A DNA stretch of 64,000 nucleotides from Lactiplantibacillus plajomi (GCF_005405405.1 NZ_BJDZ01000004.1:1-64000), one strand, 5' to 3'; counted from the first letter of the stretch, positions 55,104 through 63,490 are shown. The notes: generated from the letters alone by a model not told the origin. Made by a program: numbers and translations.

Positions 55104-55436
55104 TATAATATTGGATTAGCGCTACTAAAATAGTCCTCTTAAGGCTGACAGCTGAAAAACGATAATTATCTGTTAACTTTAAGGGGATTTTACTGTGCTT
55201 AGAACGCGGCTGGAATTTGTCAACATAATCGAAGCTGGGATTTACTATTTCGATTACGTTGGTCCTACGATATAAAAAGGGCCTCACCGCAAAATAATTT
55301 TACGATGAAGCCGCTTAAGAACCGTCCAAAAATCAGCTTATTTTTGGATTGGTACCCATAGTGGGTGGTTATTATTTAGTTATATCAGATTATTTACCCT
55401 GATTTTGTAAGTGAATAATGGGAAAGATGTCATCAG
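55104..55436. other. Intergenic region with hairpin repeat
   Basis: Contains dispersed repeat copy 2 at 55131 and a small hairpin (TCCAAAAAT / ATTTTTGGA) at about 55325. A 65-codon minus-strand frame exists at 55090-55287 without a ribosome binding site and crosses the repeat; it is not taken as a gene. Possible remnant of mobile DNA. Confidence 0.4.
55131..55192 (+). repeat. 62-nt dispersed hairpin repeat, copy 2
   Basis: Reads TAAGGCTGACAG, TGAAAAACGAT, and AACTTTAAGGGGATTTTA. About 85% identical to the inverted copy at 52875-52936. Can fold into a stem-loop by itself. Confidence 0.8.
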
Positions 55437-55724
55437 TTAAGCGGTCGCCGGCTCAAATTTAACCGTCAATTTTTGATTAGTGGCGTCAGCAATTTCATTT
55501 AACACGTTAATAGAAACATTCATTTTACCACTTTCAATTCTGGCGATAGTCGATTGTGGTTTCTTAACTAGTTGAGCAAACTCTCGTTGACTCATGCCAA
55601 GCCTGTCACGGAGATTACGAACTTCAACCGCGACCTGTAACTGTTGGTTTTCTTCTTGATATTTCTGAGCAAAATTGGCACTCAGTTGACTACGTTTAGC
55701 AATGTATTCATCAATCTTACTCAT
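55437..55724 (-). CDS. higA: HigA-type antitoxin
   Basis: The 95-residue protein has the XRE helix-turn-helix LRDRLGMSQREFAQLVKKPQSTIARIESG in its C-terminal half. The ATG at 55724 follows GAAGGGAGATG and overlaps the stop of the toxin gene upstream by eight bases. It neutralises HigB and represses the operon, as known for the family. Confidence 0.85.
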   Translation of the reverse strand: MSKIDEYIAKRSQLSANFAQKYQEENQQLQVAVEVRNLRDRLGMSQREFAQLVKKPQSTIARIESGKMNVSINVLNEIADATNQKLTVKFEPATA

Positions 55725-56067
55725 GATGGCATCTCCCTTCATAAATGTCACGCCGACGTAGGCCCTTCTTAATTTCACGTTGAGGTGTTTTTTCGGCCTT
55801 TTTCGGAAATCCGTGCGTAATAATGTACTTATTATTTTCCCATTGAAAATATATTGCCCGCTGAATATTGGAGGCTTGTTTAGACCGGATTTCATAAAGA
55901 TTTGGCGCTAACTTTTTGACCCACTTTTGGCGTTTAGCAATCGTTAATCCTTGCTCGTCAATATTATTAATAACTGCTAGTAATTTAGCAGCATCTTTAT
56001 CCGGTAAACGGTCTAAATAAGTCGTAAATTCATTCCAGTCATAATAATCGAACACTACTACTTTCAT
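55717..56067 (-). CDS. higB: HigB/RelE-superfamily toxin
   Basis: The 116-residue protein resembles the phage Gp49/HigB-like RelE family: VKKLAPNLYEIRSKQASNIQRAIYFQWENNKYIITHGFPKKAEKTPQREI is typical, with Arg and Lys on the last strands. It should cleave mRNA at ribosomes. Toxin precedes antitoxin, the higBA order. The start at 56067 is chosen by family length; no clear ribosome binding site is visible, while an ATG lies upstream at 56103. Confidence 0.85.
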   Translation of the reverse strand: MKVVVFDYYDWNEFTTYLDRLPDKDAAKLLAVINNIDEQGLTIAKRQKWVKKLAPNLYEIRSKQASNIQRAIYFQWENNKYIITHGFPKKAEKTPQREIKKGLRRRDIYEGRCHHE

Positions 56068-56156
56068 ATTGTTGATGATAGCAGGTTGGCTATCAGAATT
56101 CAATTATTTGCGCTGTTTCATTATAAAAGAAAAAGCACCACCATAATGGTTAAGGC

Positions 56157-56268
56157 GGCGCCAAAAGTTAGCTGAACCCGCCTAATTCTGTAAGATGAAT
56201 AACTCAAGCCCAGGCTTATGCATCCTGTACCGTCAGTACTTCCCGGCACTCCAAATTTGAGCGCACGC
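56157..56268 (+). repeat. Dispersed palindromic element, copy B
   Basis: Starts GCGCCAAAAGTTAGCTG, has CAAGCCCAGG at the centre and ends near TTTGAGCGC. Its arms are partly complementary. It aligns along most of its length with copy A at 61862-61973. It lies between higBA and the CstR-like gene. Confidence 0.65.
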
Positions 56269-56274
56269 GCGTCA

Positions 56275-56544
56275 CTTAGTTTTTAACAGTAAATCGAGGG
56301 CGTGTTCAAGCTCACTGGGGTCGGGCGTTGACGCGTCATCAACGCAATTATTAATGTTACGCGCGATAACTAGCTTCATTGCCTTATCGACGCTGGATTT
56401 AACGGCTGAGAGTTGAACCAGCACGTCTTCACACGAGCGTCCCGCTTCCATCATCCGTAAAACCGCGTCAAGTTGGCCAGCGGAACGCTTTAGCCGGCTC
56501 GTGATTTGTTTGCTGGTTACGTAGCCCGAATCGGTGGTCGTCAT
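56275..56544 (-). CDS. CsoR/CstR-family regulator, His-less
   Basis: The 89-residue all-helical DUF156 protein has Cys38 (RSCEDVLVQLSAVKS) and Cys67 (NNCVDD). Copper-sensing CsoR has Cys-His-Cys; the His position is Asn63 here, as in CstR, which senses persulfides. It starts one base after the thioredoxin stop, so translation is coupled. Likely represses its own operon through TATACCCCCATAGGTATA upstream of trxA. Sulfide or redox sensing is inference. Confidence 0.85.
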
Positions 56545-56545
56545 G

Positions 56546-56869
56546 TTAATCAACCAGGGCTTTCTTCAATTCGGCTTCAAACGCTGGCTTGGGCCGCGCG
56601 CCAACGAGGTGGTTGACGACCTGGCCGTCTTTTTTGATCAAGAAGGTCGGGATTCCCTGAACTTGAAATTGGCTGGCGATTTGCTGATCGTTATCGACGT
56701 TCAACGAAACAAAGTTGACCCGGTCCTTGTAGGCGGGGTCTTCTGAAAGTGATTTTAAAATCGGGTCCATCATCCGGCATGGCGGGCACCAGTCGGCCCG
56801 AAAGTCGACAACGGCGACGCCTGTATCGGTTTCTTTAGCAAAGTCTTGATCGTGAATTTCTTTAATCAT
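56546..56869 (-). CDS. trxA: Thioredoxin
   Basis: The 107-residue protein has the thioredoxin fold with active site WCPPC (Cys28, Cys31), a variant of WCGPC, the cis-Pro loop GIPTF and a FRADW start. It reduces disulfides or persulfides. ATG at 56869 follows AGGAGGAA; upstream in-frame starts lie in the promoter region. Operon with the CstR-like regulator. Confidence 0.92.
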   Translation of the reverse strand: MIKEIHDQDFAKETDTGVAVVDFRADWCPPCRMMDPILKSLSEDPAYKDRVNFVSLNVDNDQQIASQFQVQGIPTFLIKKDGQVVNHLVGARPKPAFEAELKKALVD

Positions 56870-56904
56870 GGTAAGTTCCTCCTGTAAGTTAATGAATAAT
56901 TTAA

Positions 56905-56924
56905 ATATACCCCCATAGGTATAT
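56905..56924. promoter_or_regulatory. CsoR/CstR-type operator
   Basis: ATATACCCCCATAGGTATAT is an imperfect palindrome with a C-run/G-run like known CsoR and CstR operators. It lies about 35-55 bases upstream of trxA and suggests autoregulation. Confidence 0.7.
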
Positions 56925-57058
56925 TGGTGCAACTATTTTGCTCGTGGTTCGGTTAACTTCCGAACAATCCGAATCAATAAAAGGATAGTGTACAAACGTG
57001 GTATCTTTTGGGTGTGGGCAAAAAAGTCCGCGATTATCTTTAACGAGGAGGCATCGGC

Positions 57059-58729
57059 ATGCGGAAAATTTGGCAATGGTTATTGACGGCCATTGTGGGC
57101 ATGACCTTTATATTGATTAGTCCACCCCTTCTTAGTCAAGCACGGGAAATCACCCAGGCAACCGGCTTGGATGAGGCGAGTGCCGTGATTCAGGATGCGG
57201 ATGGCAACATTTTATCGCACGACGCGGTGTTACCCGAAAGCTCGGAGTACACCGTAAATTATAAGTGGGCCATTCCGAACGGGGTTTTGGTGTTCAGTGG
57301 TGATACGATGACCGTGCAGGTTCCAACTAACGTAAAAATCCCGGCGGATGACCGCTTCACAATGACAAATACGTCCAGTGGTAAATCTATCGGGACGTTC
57401 TTCATTGCGGCGGGGTCGCACACCGGGACGGTGACGTTAAATAGCACGTTTACTTTTTATCCGTTAAACCGGCAGGGGTATATTCACTTAGCAGTTACGG
57501 GGACGGAACCGAATGTCCCGGACCCAATTCCGGATGTCCCGATTACAGTGTCTAAAACTGCGGCGTGGGCGGATTCAACGACCCAAACGCACATTAATTG
57601 GGGGATCGACATTGCGGCCAACGGGAACGTTTTAACTAGTCCGGTCATTACCGATACGTTGAGCGTTAACCAGACGTACGTGCCGGACAGTGCGAAGCTA
57701 ACCGATGAATACGGCAACGTCGTTTCAGTTGAGCCGACAATCAGTGGCTCGGTACTTACTTTTAATATTAACGGTTCGTTCGTTAATCAATTGAAGTTAA
57801 CTTACCAGACGACGACCAATGAGCCGGCCGGAACCGCGGTGTTTAAGAACCAGGCCGATTATAAGGACAGTGCTGGCAACAGTGGTTCGGCTAGTGCGAC
57901 CATAGAACGCATTGACTCAACGCCGGACGGGTCCAATGAGAACGATACGCCGACAACGACGCCGGAACAGCCGGGCACGACCGAACCGGAGCAGCCGGGT
58001 ACGACTGAACCGGAAGAACCGGGAACCACTGAACCGGAGCAGCCGGGCACGACCGAACCAGAAGCACCTAGCACGACTGAACCAGAGCAGCCGGGTACGA
58101 CTGAACCGGAGCAGCCGGGTACGACCGAACCAGAAGTACCTAGTACAACTGAACCGGAGCAACCGGGTACGACTGAACCAGAAGAACCGGGAACGACGGA
58201 GCCAGAACAGCCAAGTACGACCGAACCGGAAGAACCAGGAACGACTGAACCAGAACAGCCTGGTACAACTGAACCGGAAGTGCCTAGCACGACTGAACCA
58301 GAGCAGCCAGGAACAACTGAACCAGAAAATGATCAGCCAAGTGGTCCCGTGCAATCTGGTTCTGACGGGACGGAAGGCAGCGCTGGCAGTCAACCGGCCC
58401 CGGCTGGTACGACCAGTGGCACCGGTACTGCACCAACGGCTCCCGCTGAGCCATCTACTCAACCCGGTGGTGCACCAGGAACGTTACCGCTAACGCCAGT
58501 GTTTGAAAGTGGAACGGGCAGTCAGACGCCGGCGCCAGCTAGCGGGATTCAAGCACCACTACCGGTCAACGCAACGGCCGCGTTACTAGCGCCGACCGGC
58601 CAGAACGGGCAAACGCCAGCAACGTTGCCACAAACGAATGAACAGGCGACCAAGTCATTGGTTTGGATCGGCTTAGCAGTCCTCGGACTAACCGTAGCGG
58701 GTTGTTTGATCCGACGGCGGCGTAGCTAA
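57059..58729 (+). CDS. LPXTG-anchored adhesin-like protein
   Basis: The 556-residue protein has a signal peptide ending SQA, two Ig-like adhesion domains of about 280 residues (fibrinogen/collagen-binding type: YKWAIPNGVLVFSGDTMTVQVPTNV, and TQTHINWGIDIAANGN), a long Pro/Thr/Glu repeat region, and the sorting signal LPQTN followed by a membrane span and RRRRS. Sortase would link it to peptidoglycan. GAGGAGG precedes the ATG. Monocistronic. Confidence 0.88.
   Translation: MRKIWQWLLTAIVGMTFILISPPLLSQAREITQATGLDEASAVIQDADGNILSHDAVLPESSEYTVNYKWAIPNGVLVFSGDTMTVQVPTNVKIPADDRFTMTNTSSGKSIGTFFIAAGSHTGTVTLNSTFTFYPLNRQGYIHLAVTGTEPNVPDPIPDVPITVSKTAAWADSTTQTHINWGIDIAANGNVLTSPVITDTLSVNQTYVPDSAKLTDEYGNVVSVEPTISGSVLTFNINGSFVNQLKLTYQTTTNEPAGTAVFKNQADYKDSAGNSGSASATIERIDSTPDGSNENDTPTTTPEQPGTTEPEQPGTTEPEEPGTTEPEQPGTTEPEAPSTTEPEQPGTTEPEQPGTTEPEVPSTTEPEQPGTTEPEEPGTTEPEQPSTTEPEEPGTTEPEQPGTTEPEVPSTTEPEQPGTTEPENDQPSGPVQSGSDGTEGSAGSQPAPAGTTSGTGTAPTAPAEPSTQPGGAPGTLPLTPVFESGTGSQTPAPASGIQAPLPVNATAALLAPTGQNGQTPATLPQTNEQATKSLVWIGLAVLGLTVAGCLIRRRRS
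57971..58330 (+). repeat. Fifteen 24-bp coding repeats (PGTTEPEx)
   Basis: Fifteen in-frame units encode P-G/S-TTEPE-Q/E/A/V/N. Synonymous variation keeps units distinguishable. They form the wall-spanning stalk of the adhesin. Copy number is likely to vary between strains. Confidence 0.95.
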
Positions 58730-58739
58730 CCAGTCATGA

Positions 58740-58786
58740 GCTAAAAAAATAGGCTCCTACCTTAATTTGGTAGGAGTCTATTTTAA
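58740..58786. terminator. Bidirectional terminator
   Basis: AAAATAGGCTCCTACC pairs with GGTAGGAGTCTATTTT, with flanking A and T. It separates the convergent adhesin and metal ATPase genes. Confidence 0.9.
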
Positions 58787-58791
58787 TGCCG

Positions 58792-60696
58792 TTAAGCCGT
58801 AACGGCTGCGGTGGTCGTCGCTGGTTGGCGTTTGTCAAACTTGGTCTTGAAACGAATTAGGCGCATTGCGTTGAAGATAACGACTAGGATGCTAGCTTCG
58901 TGAACGAACATCCCGCTGGCCATGTAGATGTAACCAAAGACCAGACCAATTAACAGGAAGGCGACGGTTGCAATCGCGATGAAGATGTTTTCGCGGGTGT
59001 TCAACACGGTCTTCTTAGCGAGGCCGTGGGCGTGAACGAGGGCTGGAAAACTTGATTGCATGAGGACCACGTCGGACGTATCGATTGCGACGTCGGTCCC
59101 GCTACCCATGGCAATGCCGATATCAGCGGTGGCAATCGACGGGCTGTCGTTAATCCCGTCACCGATAAAGGCGACCGTGTTTCCTTCGGCCTTTAACTGC
59201 TTGACGTAGTCGACCTTTTCTTCTGGAAGCAGGTTAGCGTGCACTTCGTCGAGGTTCAGTTCCTTGGCAACGGCTTCGGCAGTTAACTGGTTATCACCGG
59301 TTAACATGATTGTTCGCTTGATGCCCTGAGCCTTCAAAGCGGCGAGTGAATCCTTGACTTCGGGCCGGATGGTGTCGGCAATGCCGAACATTAATTGGAC
59401 CTTGCCGTCAACGGCCATGATGACCGTTGATTGACCGGCGGCTTGTAAGCCGTTTAGATCCGTGGCTTGTTGGCTGGTTAAGTCGATGTGGTGAGCGCTC
59501 ATCATTTTTTGGTTCCCGATAACGACGGTTTTACCCGCTACTTTGGCGCAAATGCCTTGGCCCTTAACGGTTTCGGTGTCGTCCAGGGTTGGTGCGGCAG
59601 TCGTCTTGTGTTGGTCGGCGTAGGTGATGATGGCTTGACCAAGTGGGTGGTCGGAAACGCCTTCGATGGCGGCGGCTAACCCGAGTTGTTCAGCAACGTT
59701 GTCGGTGTACTGGTGCATAGTTGTCACGGCGGTCTTCCCTTCCGTCAACGTCCCGGTCTTATCGAAGACTAGCGTGTCGACTTTGGAGAAGGTGTCGATG
59801 ACTTCGCCACCCTTAATTAGGATCCCGCGCTTGGCACCGTTCCCAATCCCGGCAACGTTTGAAACGGGCGCGCCGATAACCAGAGCACCGGGGCAACCGA
59901 GCACGAGGACGGTAATCGCTAAGCGAAAATCGAGTGAGAAAGCGTAGACGATGGCGGCGAAAACGATGACGGCTGGCGTATAATATTGAGCGAAGCGGTC
60001 GATGAATTTTTCGGCCTTGGACTTGGTATCTTGCGCTTCTTCGACTAACTCAATGATTTTAGCAAAGGTGGTGTCGTCACCGACCTGGGTCGCTTTGACC
60101 TTAATATAGCCGTTTTCGACAATCGTACCGGAATAGACGCTATCGTCCTTTTGCTTATTGATTTGGCGGGATTCACCGGTAATGGAAGCTTCGTTCAAAT
60201 AACCGCTACCTTCAACGACTTGGCCGTCAACCGGGACTTGACCACCGGTTTTAACTAATACGACGTCGCCTTCATCGACGTCATCGACGTCAACTTCTTC
60301 GGTGCCGGTGTCCGTGACCAAGGTTGCGGTCGTAGGGGACATGTCGGTCAGCCCCTTAATGGCTGTCCGGGTCTTTTGCAAGGTTTTACTTTCAAGGTAG
60401 GACCCGAACAGAAAGAGGAAGGTCACGATGGCGGATTCGTTGAATTCACCAATGATAAAGGCCCCAATCACGGCGATTGAAACTAGTAGTTCGATACTAA
60501 AGACCTTGTTACGTAACGCACTGAACGCCCGCACGGCAATCGGGACGGCCGCGATGATTGAAGCCACCGCCAGCACGACTTGATAACCTAACGTAAAGTT
60601 AAGTGCGTATTTACTGAGTTCGCCAAGGACGATCAGAATCCCCGTAATAAGGGTAATCTGGTTCGTATGCTTGGTTAAAAAGATTTGAAATTTCAT
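58792..60696 (-). CDS. P1B-type heavy-metal ATPase with CPG motif
   Basis: The 634-residue ATPase has the actuator TGES at 173-176, DKTGT with Asp312, the HP locus SDHPLGQ and GDGINDSP. The TM6 metal motif reads CPG (268-270) where CPC, CPH or SPC is usual. No N-terminal HMA domain is present; the separate HMA protein at 53820 could deliver metal. It probably exports Zn, Cd, Co or Fe(II), inferred. AAGGAG precedes the ATG. An Fnr-type site lies in its promoter. Confidence 0.88.
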   Translation of the reverse strand: MKFQIFLTKHTNQITLITGILIVLGELSKYALNFTLGYQVVLAVASIIAAVPIAVRAFSALRNKVFSIELLVSIAVIGAFIIGEFNESAIVTFLFLFGSYLESKTLQKTRTAIKGLTDMSPTTATLVTDTGTEEVDVDDVDEGDVVLVKTGGQVPVDGQVVEGSGYLNEASITGESRQINKQKDDSVYSGTIVENGYIKVKATQVGDDTTFAKIIELVEEAQDTKSKAEKFIDRFAQYYTPAVIVFAAIVYAFSLDFRLAITVLVLGCPGALVIGAPVSNVAGIGNGAKRGILIKGGEVIDTFSKVDTLVFDKTGTLTEGKTAVTTMHQYTDNVAEQLGLAAAIEGVSDHPLGQAIITYADQHKTTAAPTLDDTETVKGQGICAKVAGKTVVIGNQKMMSAHHIDLTSQQATDLNGLQAAGQSTVIMAVDGKVQLMFGIADTIRPEVKDSLAALKAQGIKRTIMLTGDNQLTAEAVAKELNLDEVHANLLPEEKVDYVKQLKAEGNTVAFIGDGINDSPSIATADIGIAMGSGTDVAIDTSDVVLMQSSFPALVHAHGLAKKTVLNTRENIFIAIATVAFLLIGLVFGYIYMASGMFVHEASILVVIFNAMRLIRFKTKFDKRQPATTTAAVTA

Positions 60697-60731
60697 AACG
60701 GGATTCGCTCCTTAATTGATTTGATGACCCT

Positions 60732-60773
60732 AGTATAGTCAGGAAAAGCCCACCCCGACTTGATAGCCGTCAA
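60732..60773 (-). promoter_or_regulatory. Fnr-type operator and promoter of metal ATPase
   Basis: TTGATAGCCGTCAA at 60760-60773 and, reading the minus strand, the -10 TATACT at 60737-60732. The operator centre to -10 end distance is 34.5 bases, the same as at 53743-53784, again near -41.5. The site also lies upstream of the divergent SGNH gene. Confidence 0.75.
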
Positions 60774-60820
60774 GTTTTGTCAAGAAACCAGAAAAGTTTT
60801 GTAAACGGAGGAAGTTTAAC

Positions 60821-61792
60821 ATGAATTATGAACGCGTGACCGCCAACCAGGCGCTATTTCCAGCCTACTTTCAGGGACGCTGGGTCGAACGGCGGCTTGG
60901 CGCCACCCCGGTCCTCTATAGTACGAACCTGGGTGCCGAGTTCGACGTATTAGTTGAAGGTGCGGGCTGGCTCGCCATTGAACTAGTCCCGCGGCAAGTG
61001 GCGTTACCGAACTGGTTGGCGGTCCAGATCGACGGGTTACCGTACCAGCGGTTCCCAATTACGGCTGCAACGATTCGCTTAACGTTGGACCGGCAGCCGC
61101 ACGTTATTCGGGTCGTCATGAGCGGCAATACCGACGGCGACCCGGTCTGGGCCGGCCACGCCGGTTTCGCGGTTAAGGGGGTGCGCAGTGATGGGCAGTT
61201 GACGCCGGTTCGCTTGGGACGGCGGGAAATCACCTTTATTGGCGATTCAATCACGGCCGGTTGCTGGGTCACGGGCCGTCAGCCGGGTGAAGATTACCGC
61301 GCGGAAACGAACTACGCCGCCGTTGCCAGTGACGCGCTGAACGCCCGTAATGTCCGCATCGCTTACAGTGCGGCCGGGTTGAGTCGGGGTGGCACTGGCG
61401 GGGTGCCGCCACTGGGGGCCGTGCTGACGGCCATCGACGGCGCAACGCCGTGGCAGCCAGCGGCTACTGATTTAGTGGTCGTCAACGTTGGCACCAACGA
61501 CGGGGGCCAATCCGGAGATGAATTTGCCGTAACGTTGCGCACCTTTTTAAACCAAGTGCTGGATTTGTATCCCGCCACGCCGTTAGCGGTTGTAATCCCG
61601 TTTAATCAGCGCTTTGACCGGACGATTCGCCGGGTCATGGCCGCAATGCCGGTTGGTCAATTAATTGAAACCGCCTACTGGCAACCTAGTCTGACCGATC
61701 AGGTGCACCCCGACTTGGCCGGTTCGCGGATTGCCGGGCAACGGTTAGCAGCCGCGTTACGGCAACGGTACCCGCAATTGTTTGATGATTAG
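60821..61792 (+). CDS. Two-domain SGNH/GDSL hydrolase 2
   Basis: The 323-residue protein parallels the one at 1936: N-terminal beta-sandwich, then SGNH domain with FIGDSITAG (Ser143), VGTNDG (Asn226) and DQVHP (Asp293, His296). No signal peptide. Probably a carbohydrate deacetylase. GGAGG precedes the ATG. It is divergent from the metal ATPase and has no sugar genes nearby, so it is less clearly tied to the gal system. Confidence 0.85.
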   Translation: MNYERVTANQALFPAYFQGRWVERRLGATPVLYSTNLGAEFDVLVEGAGWLAIELVPRQVALPNWLAVQIDGLPYQRFPITAATIRLTLDRQPHVIRVVMSGNTDGDPVWAGHAGFAVKGVRSDGQLTPVRLGRREITFIGDSITAGCWVTGRQPGEDYRAETNYAAVASDALNARNVRIAYSAAGLSRGGTGGVPPLGAVLTAIDGATPWQPAATDLVVVNVGTNDGGQSGDEFAVTLRTFLNQVLDLYPATPLAVVIPFNQRFDRTIRRVMAAMPVGQLIETAYWQPSLTDQVHPDLAGSRIAGQRLAAALRQRYPQLFDD

Positions 61793-61802
61793 AATACCGA
61801 AA

Positions 61803-61832
61803 AGGAGGCTGTGACATTAGTCACAGCCTCCT
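61803..61832 (+). terminator. Hairpin after SGNH gene
   Basis: AGGAGGCTGTGA pairs perfectly with TCACAGCCTCCT; no T-tract. May be a weak terminator. Confidence 0.55.
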
Positions 61833-61861
61833 GCGTGTCTCCGAATATTAATAGCCAAAAC

Positions 61862-61973
61862 GTGCGTCAAAAGTCAGTTGGCTCCGCTTAACCCCGTAAG
61901 TCCAACAATCCAAGCCCAGGATTATTCGCCTTACGCCGTTAATGCTCACCAACTAACCGACTTTTGACACACT
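61862..61973 (+). repeat. Dispersed palindromic element, copy A
   Basis: Starts GTGCGTCAAAAGTCAGTTGG, has CAAGCCCAGG at the centre and ends CCAACTAACCGACTTTTGACACAC, so the ends are inverted repeats. Similar to copy B at 56157. Its arm resembles half of the perfect palindrome at 2977-3014. Lies between convergent genes and may terminate both. Confidence 0.7.
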
Positions 61974-61983
61974 CTGTTTGCGG

Positions 61984-62673
61984 TTAGCGTCGCCGGTCAA
62001 GCGCTTGCTGATTTAACTGTTGGTAGGCCGTGATTACGTCGCTGGGGACGTCGACGTGGTCGATGAAATGGCGACCAAGCGGACCGTAACCGGTCGGCGT
62101 GTCGATCAGGCGTTGGCACTCGCCGAGGACCAGTTCGGTAAAGTAGCCGGCGTCCCAGGTCAGCTTATCAAAGGTTACCTGGTCGGTTGGTAGTTGGTCT
62201 AGCGTTAGTGACTGCGGCTGGTAGTAAGTGAACGTCACCGTTGTCGGCCACTGGTGTTGAAAAGTAAGCGCAGTGCGGCGGGCGAGCAGCGGGTCTTGAA
62301 CCAGTAAAACGTGGTGCCAGCTATTGGGTGCCAGCTGGCGTGCGTTAGTCGCGTTACTGCCAGAGTTGGTGGAAGTGTGGTCTAAGTGCAACTGGCCCAA
62401 GTAGCCGGCCTGGCGCACGAGTAAGGTCATTAGGGCGGCTTCGCTCAGGCCGTTTTCAATGTTCAGGTTTTGGCGCAAATACTTAGTGGCGTGACCGACC
62501 CCGCCGGCAATGATCATTGCCGGTAAGTCGTAGCGTTGGGCTAGTTCGCCCGCCATACGAGCCGTGACGGGGAGACTATTACCGCACAGAACGATGCCGT
62601 CGACCGTGGTGGGTAACGGTTGGGCGGCGGTCAGCCAGTTCAGACAGCGGTTAAGTTGCGTTAATGCGGTCAT
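61984..62673 (-). CDS. YdcF-family (DUF218) protein
   Basis: The 229-residue protein matches the YdcF family: VDGIVLCGNSLPVTARMAGELAQ, then AMIIAGGVGHAT and STNSGSNATNARQL. YdcF of E. coli binds SAM; enzymatic function is unknown. Its ATG overlaps the menG stop by four bases, so it is co-translated. Ends before the palindromic element. Confidence 0.85.
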   Translation of the reverse strand: MTALTQLNRCLNWLTAAQPLPTTVDGIVLCGNSLPVTARMAGELAQRYDLPAMIIAGGVGHATKYLRQNLNIENGLSEAALMTLLVRQAGYLGQLHLDHTSTNSGSNATNARQLAPNSWHHVLLVQDPLLARRTALTFQHQWPTTVTFTYYQPQSLTLDQLPTDQVTFDKLTWDAGYFTELVLGECQRLIDTPTGYGPLGRHFIDHVDVPSDVITAYQQLNQQALDRRR

Positions 62674-63386
62674 TTAGCCACCGCCTTCGTACCAAAGTGG
62701 GCGGCCGCCGCGCCGAAGTTGAAGCGTTGGAAGTGGACGTCCTGAAAGCCAGCTTGTTGAAACATTGTGGCGAGTTGGCGGTAACTAGCGAAGTGGCGGG
62801 TGGTTTCCTGCAAGTACGAATATTCTTGGTACTGGTGCGCAAACAGCCGGCCCAAAAACGGGACGACCTTGGTGAAGTACCACTGCCAGACTGGTTTGAT
62901 CACTGGCAAGTCGGGTTGGGAGGTTTCAAGGCAAACCAACCGTGCGCCCGGCTTTAGTACCCGATAAATTTCGGCGAGGGCGGCCGGTTTGTCCGGTAAG
63001 TTGCGTAAGCCGAAACCAATCGTAACTAAATCGAAGGTGTTGTCGTGAAACGGCAGGTGCATGGCGTTCCCGCGTCGTAGCCAAACGCGGTCTTGTAAGT
63101 GCGCCCGTGCCACCTTTTGTTCGGCAATCGTGAGCATCGGTGCCGAAAAGTCGAGGCCGATGACTTCGCCTTTACTAGAAATTGTTTGGGCCAGGGCAAT
63201 CGTCCAGTCGCCGGTACCGCAACAGAGGTCGAGGGCGTGGGCGGTGTCGTTCAAGTGAATGTGACGCATTGTTTGTTTGCGCCAGTGCCGATGGGTGCCT
63301 AAGCTAATGATATTGTTCATCCGGTCGTAATTAGGGGCGATGGTGTCAAAGAGCCCACGAACGTTATGTAAGTAACGGTTTGCCAT
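62670..63386 (-). CDS. menG: Demethylmenaquinone methyltransferase
   Basis: MenG/UbiE adds the methyl group to demethylmenaquinone with SAM in the last step of menaquinone synthesis. The 238-residue protein has the SAM motif LDLCCGTGDWT near residue 53, the signature YDRMNNIISLGTHRHWR, and GFGLRNLPDKPAALAEIYRVLKPG. ATG at 63386 follows AGGAGG. The presence of menG, a UbiB-like kinase and DyP suggests some quinone- or heme-related metabolism. Confidence 0.92.
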   Translation of the reverse strand: MANRYLHNVRGLFDTIAPNYDRMNNIISLGTHRHWRKQTMRHIHLNDTAHALDLCCGTGDWTIALAQTISSKGEVIGLDFSAPMLTIAEQKVARAHLQDRVWLRRGNAMHLPFHDNTFDLVTIGFGLRNLPDKPAALAEIYRVLKPGARLVCLETSQPDLPVIKPVWQWYFTKVVPFLGRLFAHQYQEYSYLQETTRHFASYRQLATMFQQAGFQDVHFQRFNFGAAAAHFGTKAVAK

Positions 63387-63449
63387 AAAAATTCCTCCTA
63401 CCTGAAGCGTTAAGTTCACTATAGCAGACTGGCGCTAAAAAAGGACGCA

Positions 63450-63490
63450 AAAAACGGACCGTTAGCGGATTTTCCGCCACGGTCCGTTTA
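63450..63490. terminator. Bidirectional terminator-like hairpin
   Basis: AAAACGGACCGT-AGCGG pairs with CCGCCACGGTCCGTTT, with A before and T after. Between the DyP gene end and menG start; terminates the upstream minus-strand DyP gene. Confidence 0.75.

Noticed and set aside
55090-55287. 65-codon minus-strand frame
   Set aside because: It crosses the hairpin repeat and overlaps the end of the 45-residue gene; no start signal.
57859-58290. Long minus-strand frame opposite the adhesin repeats
   Set aside because: It is a mirror of the 24-bp coding repeats, has no ribosome binding site and a low-complexity product.
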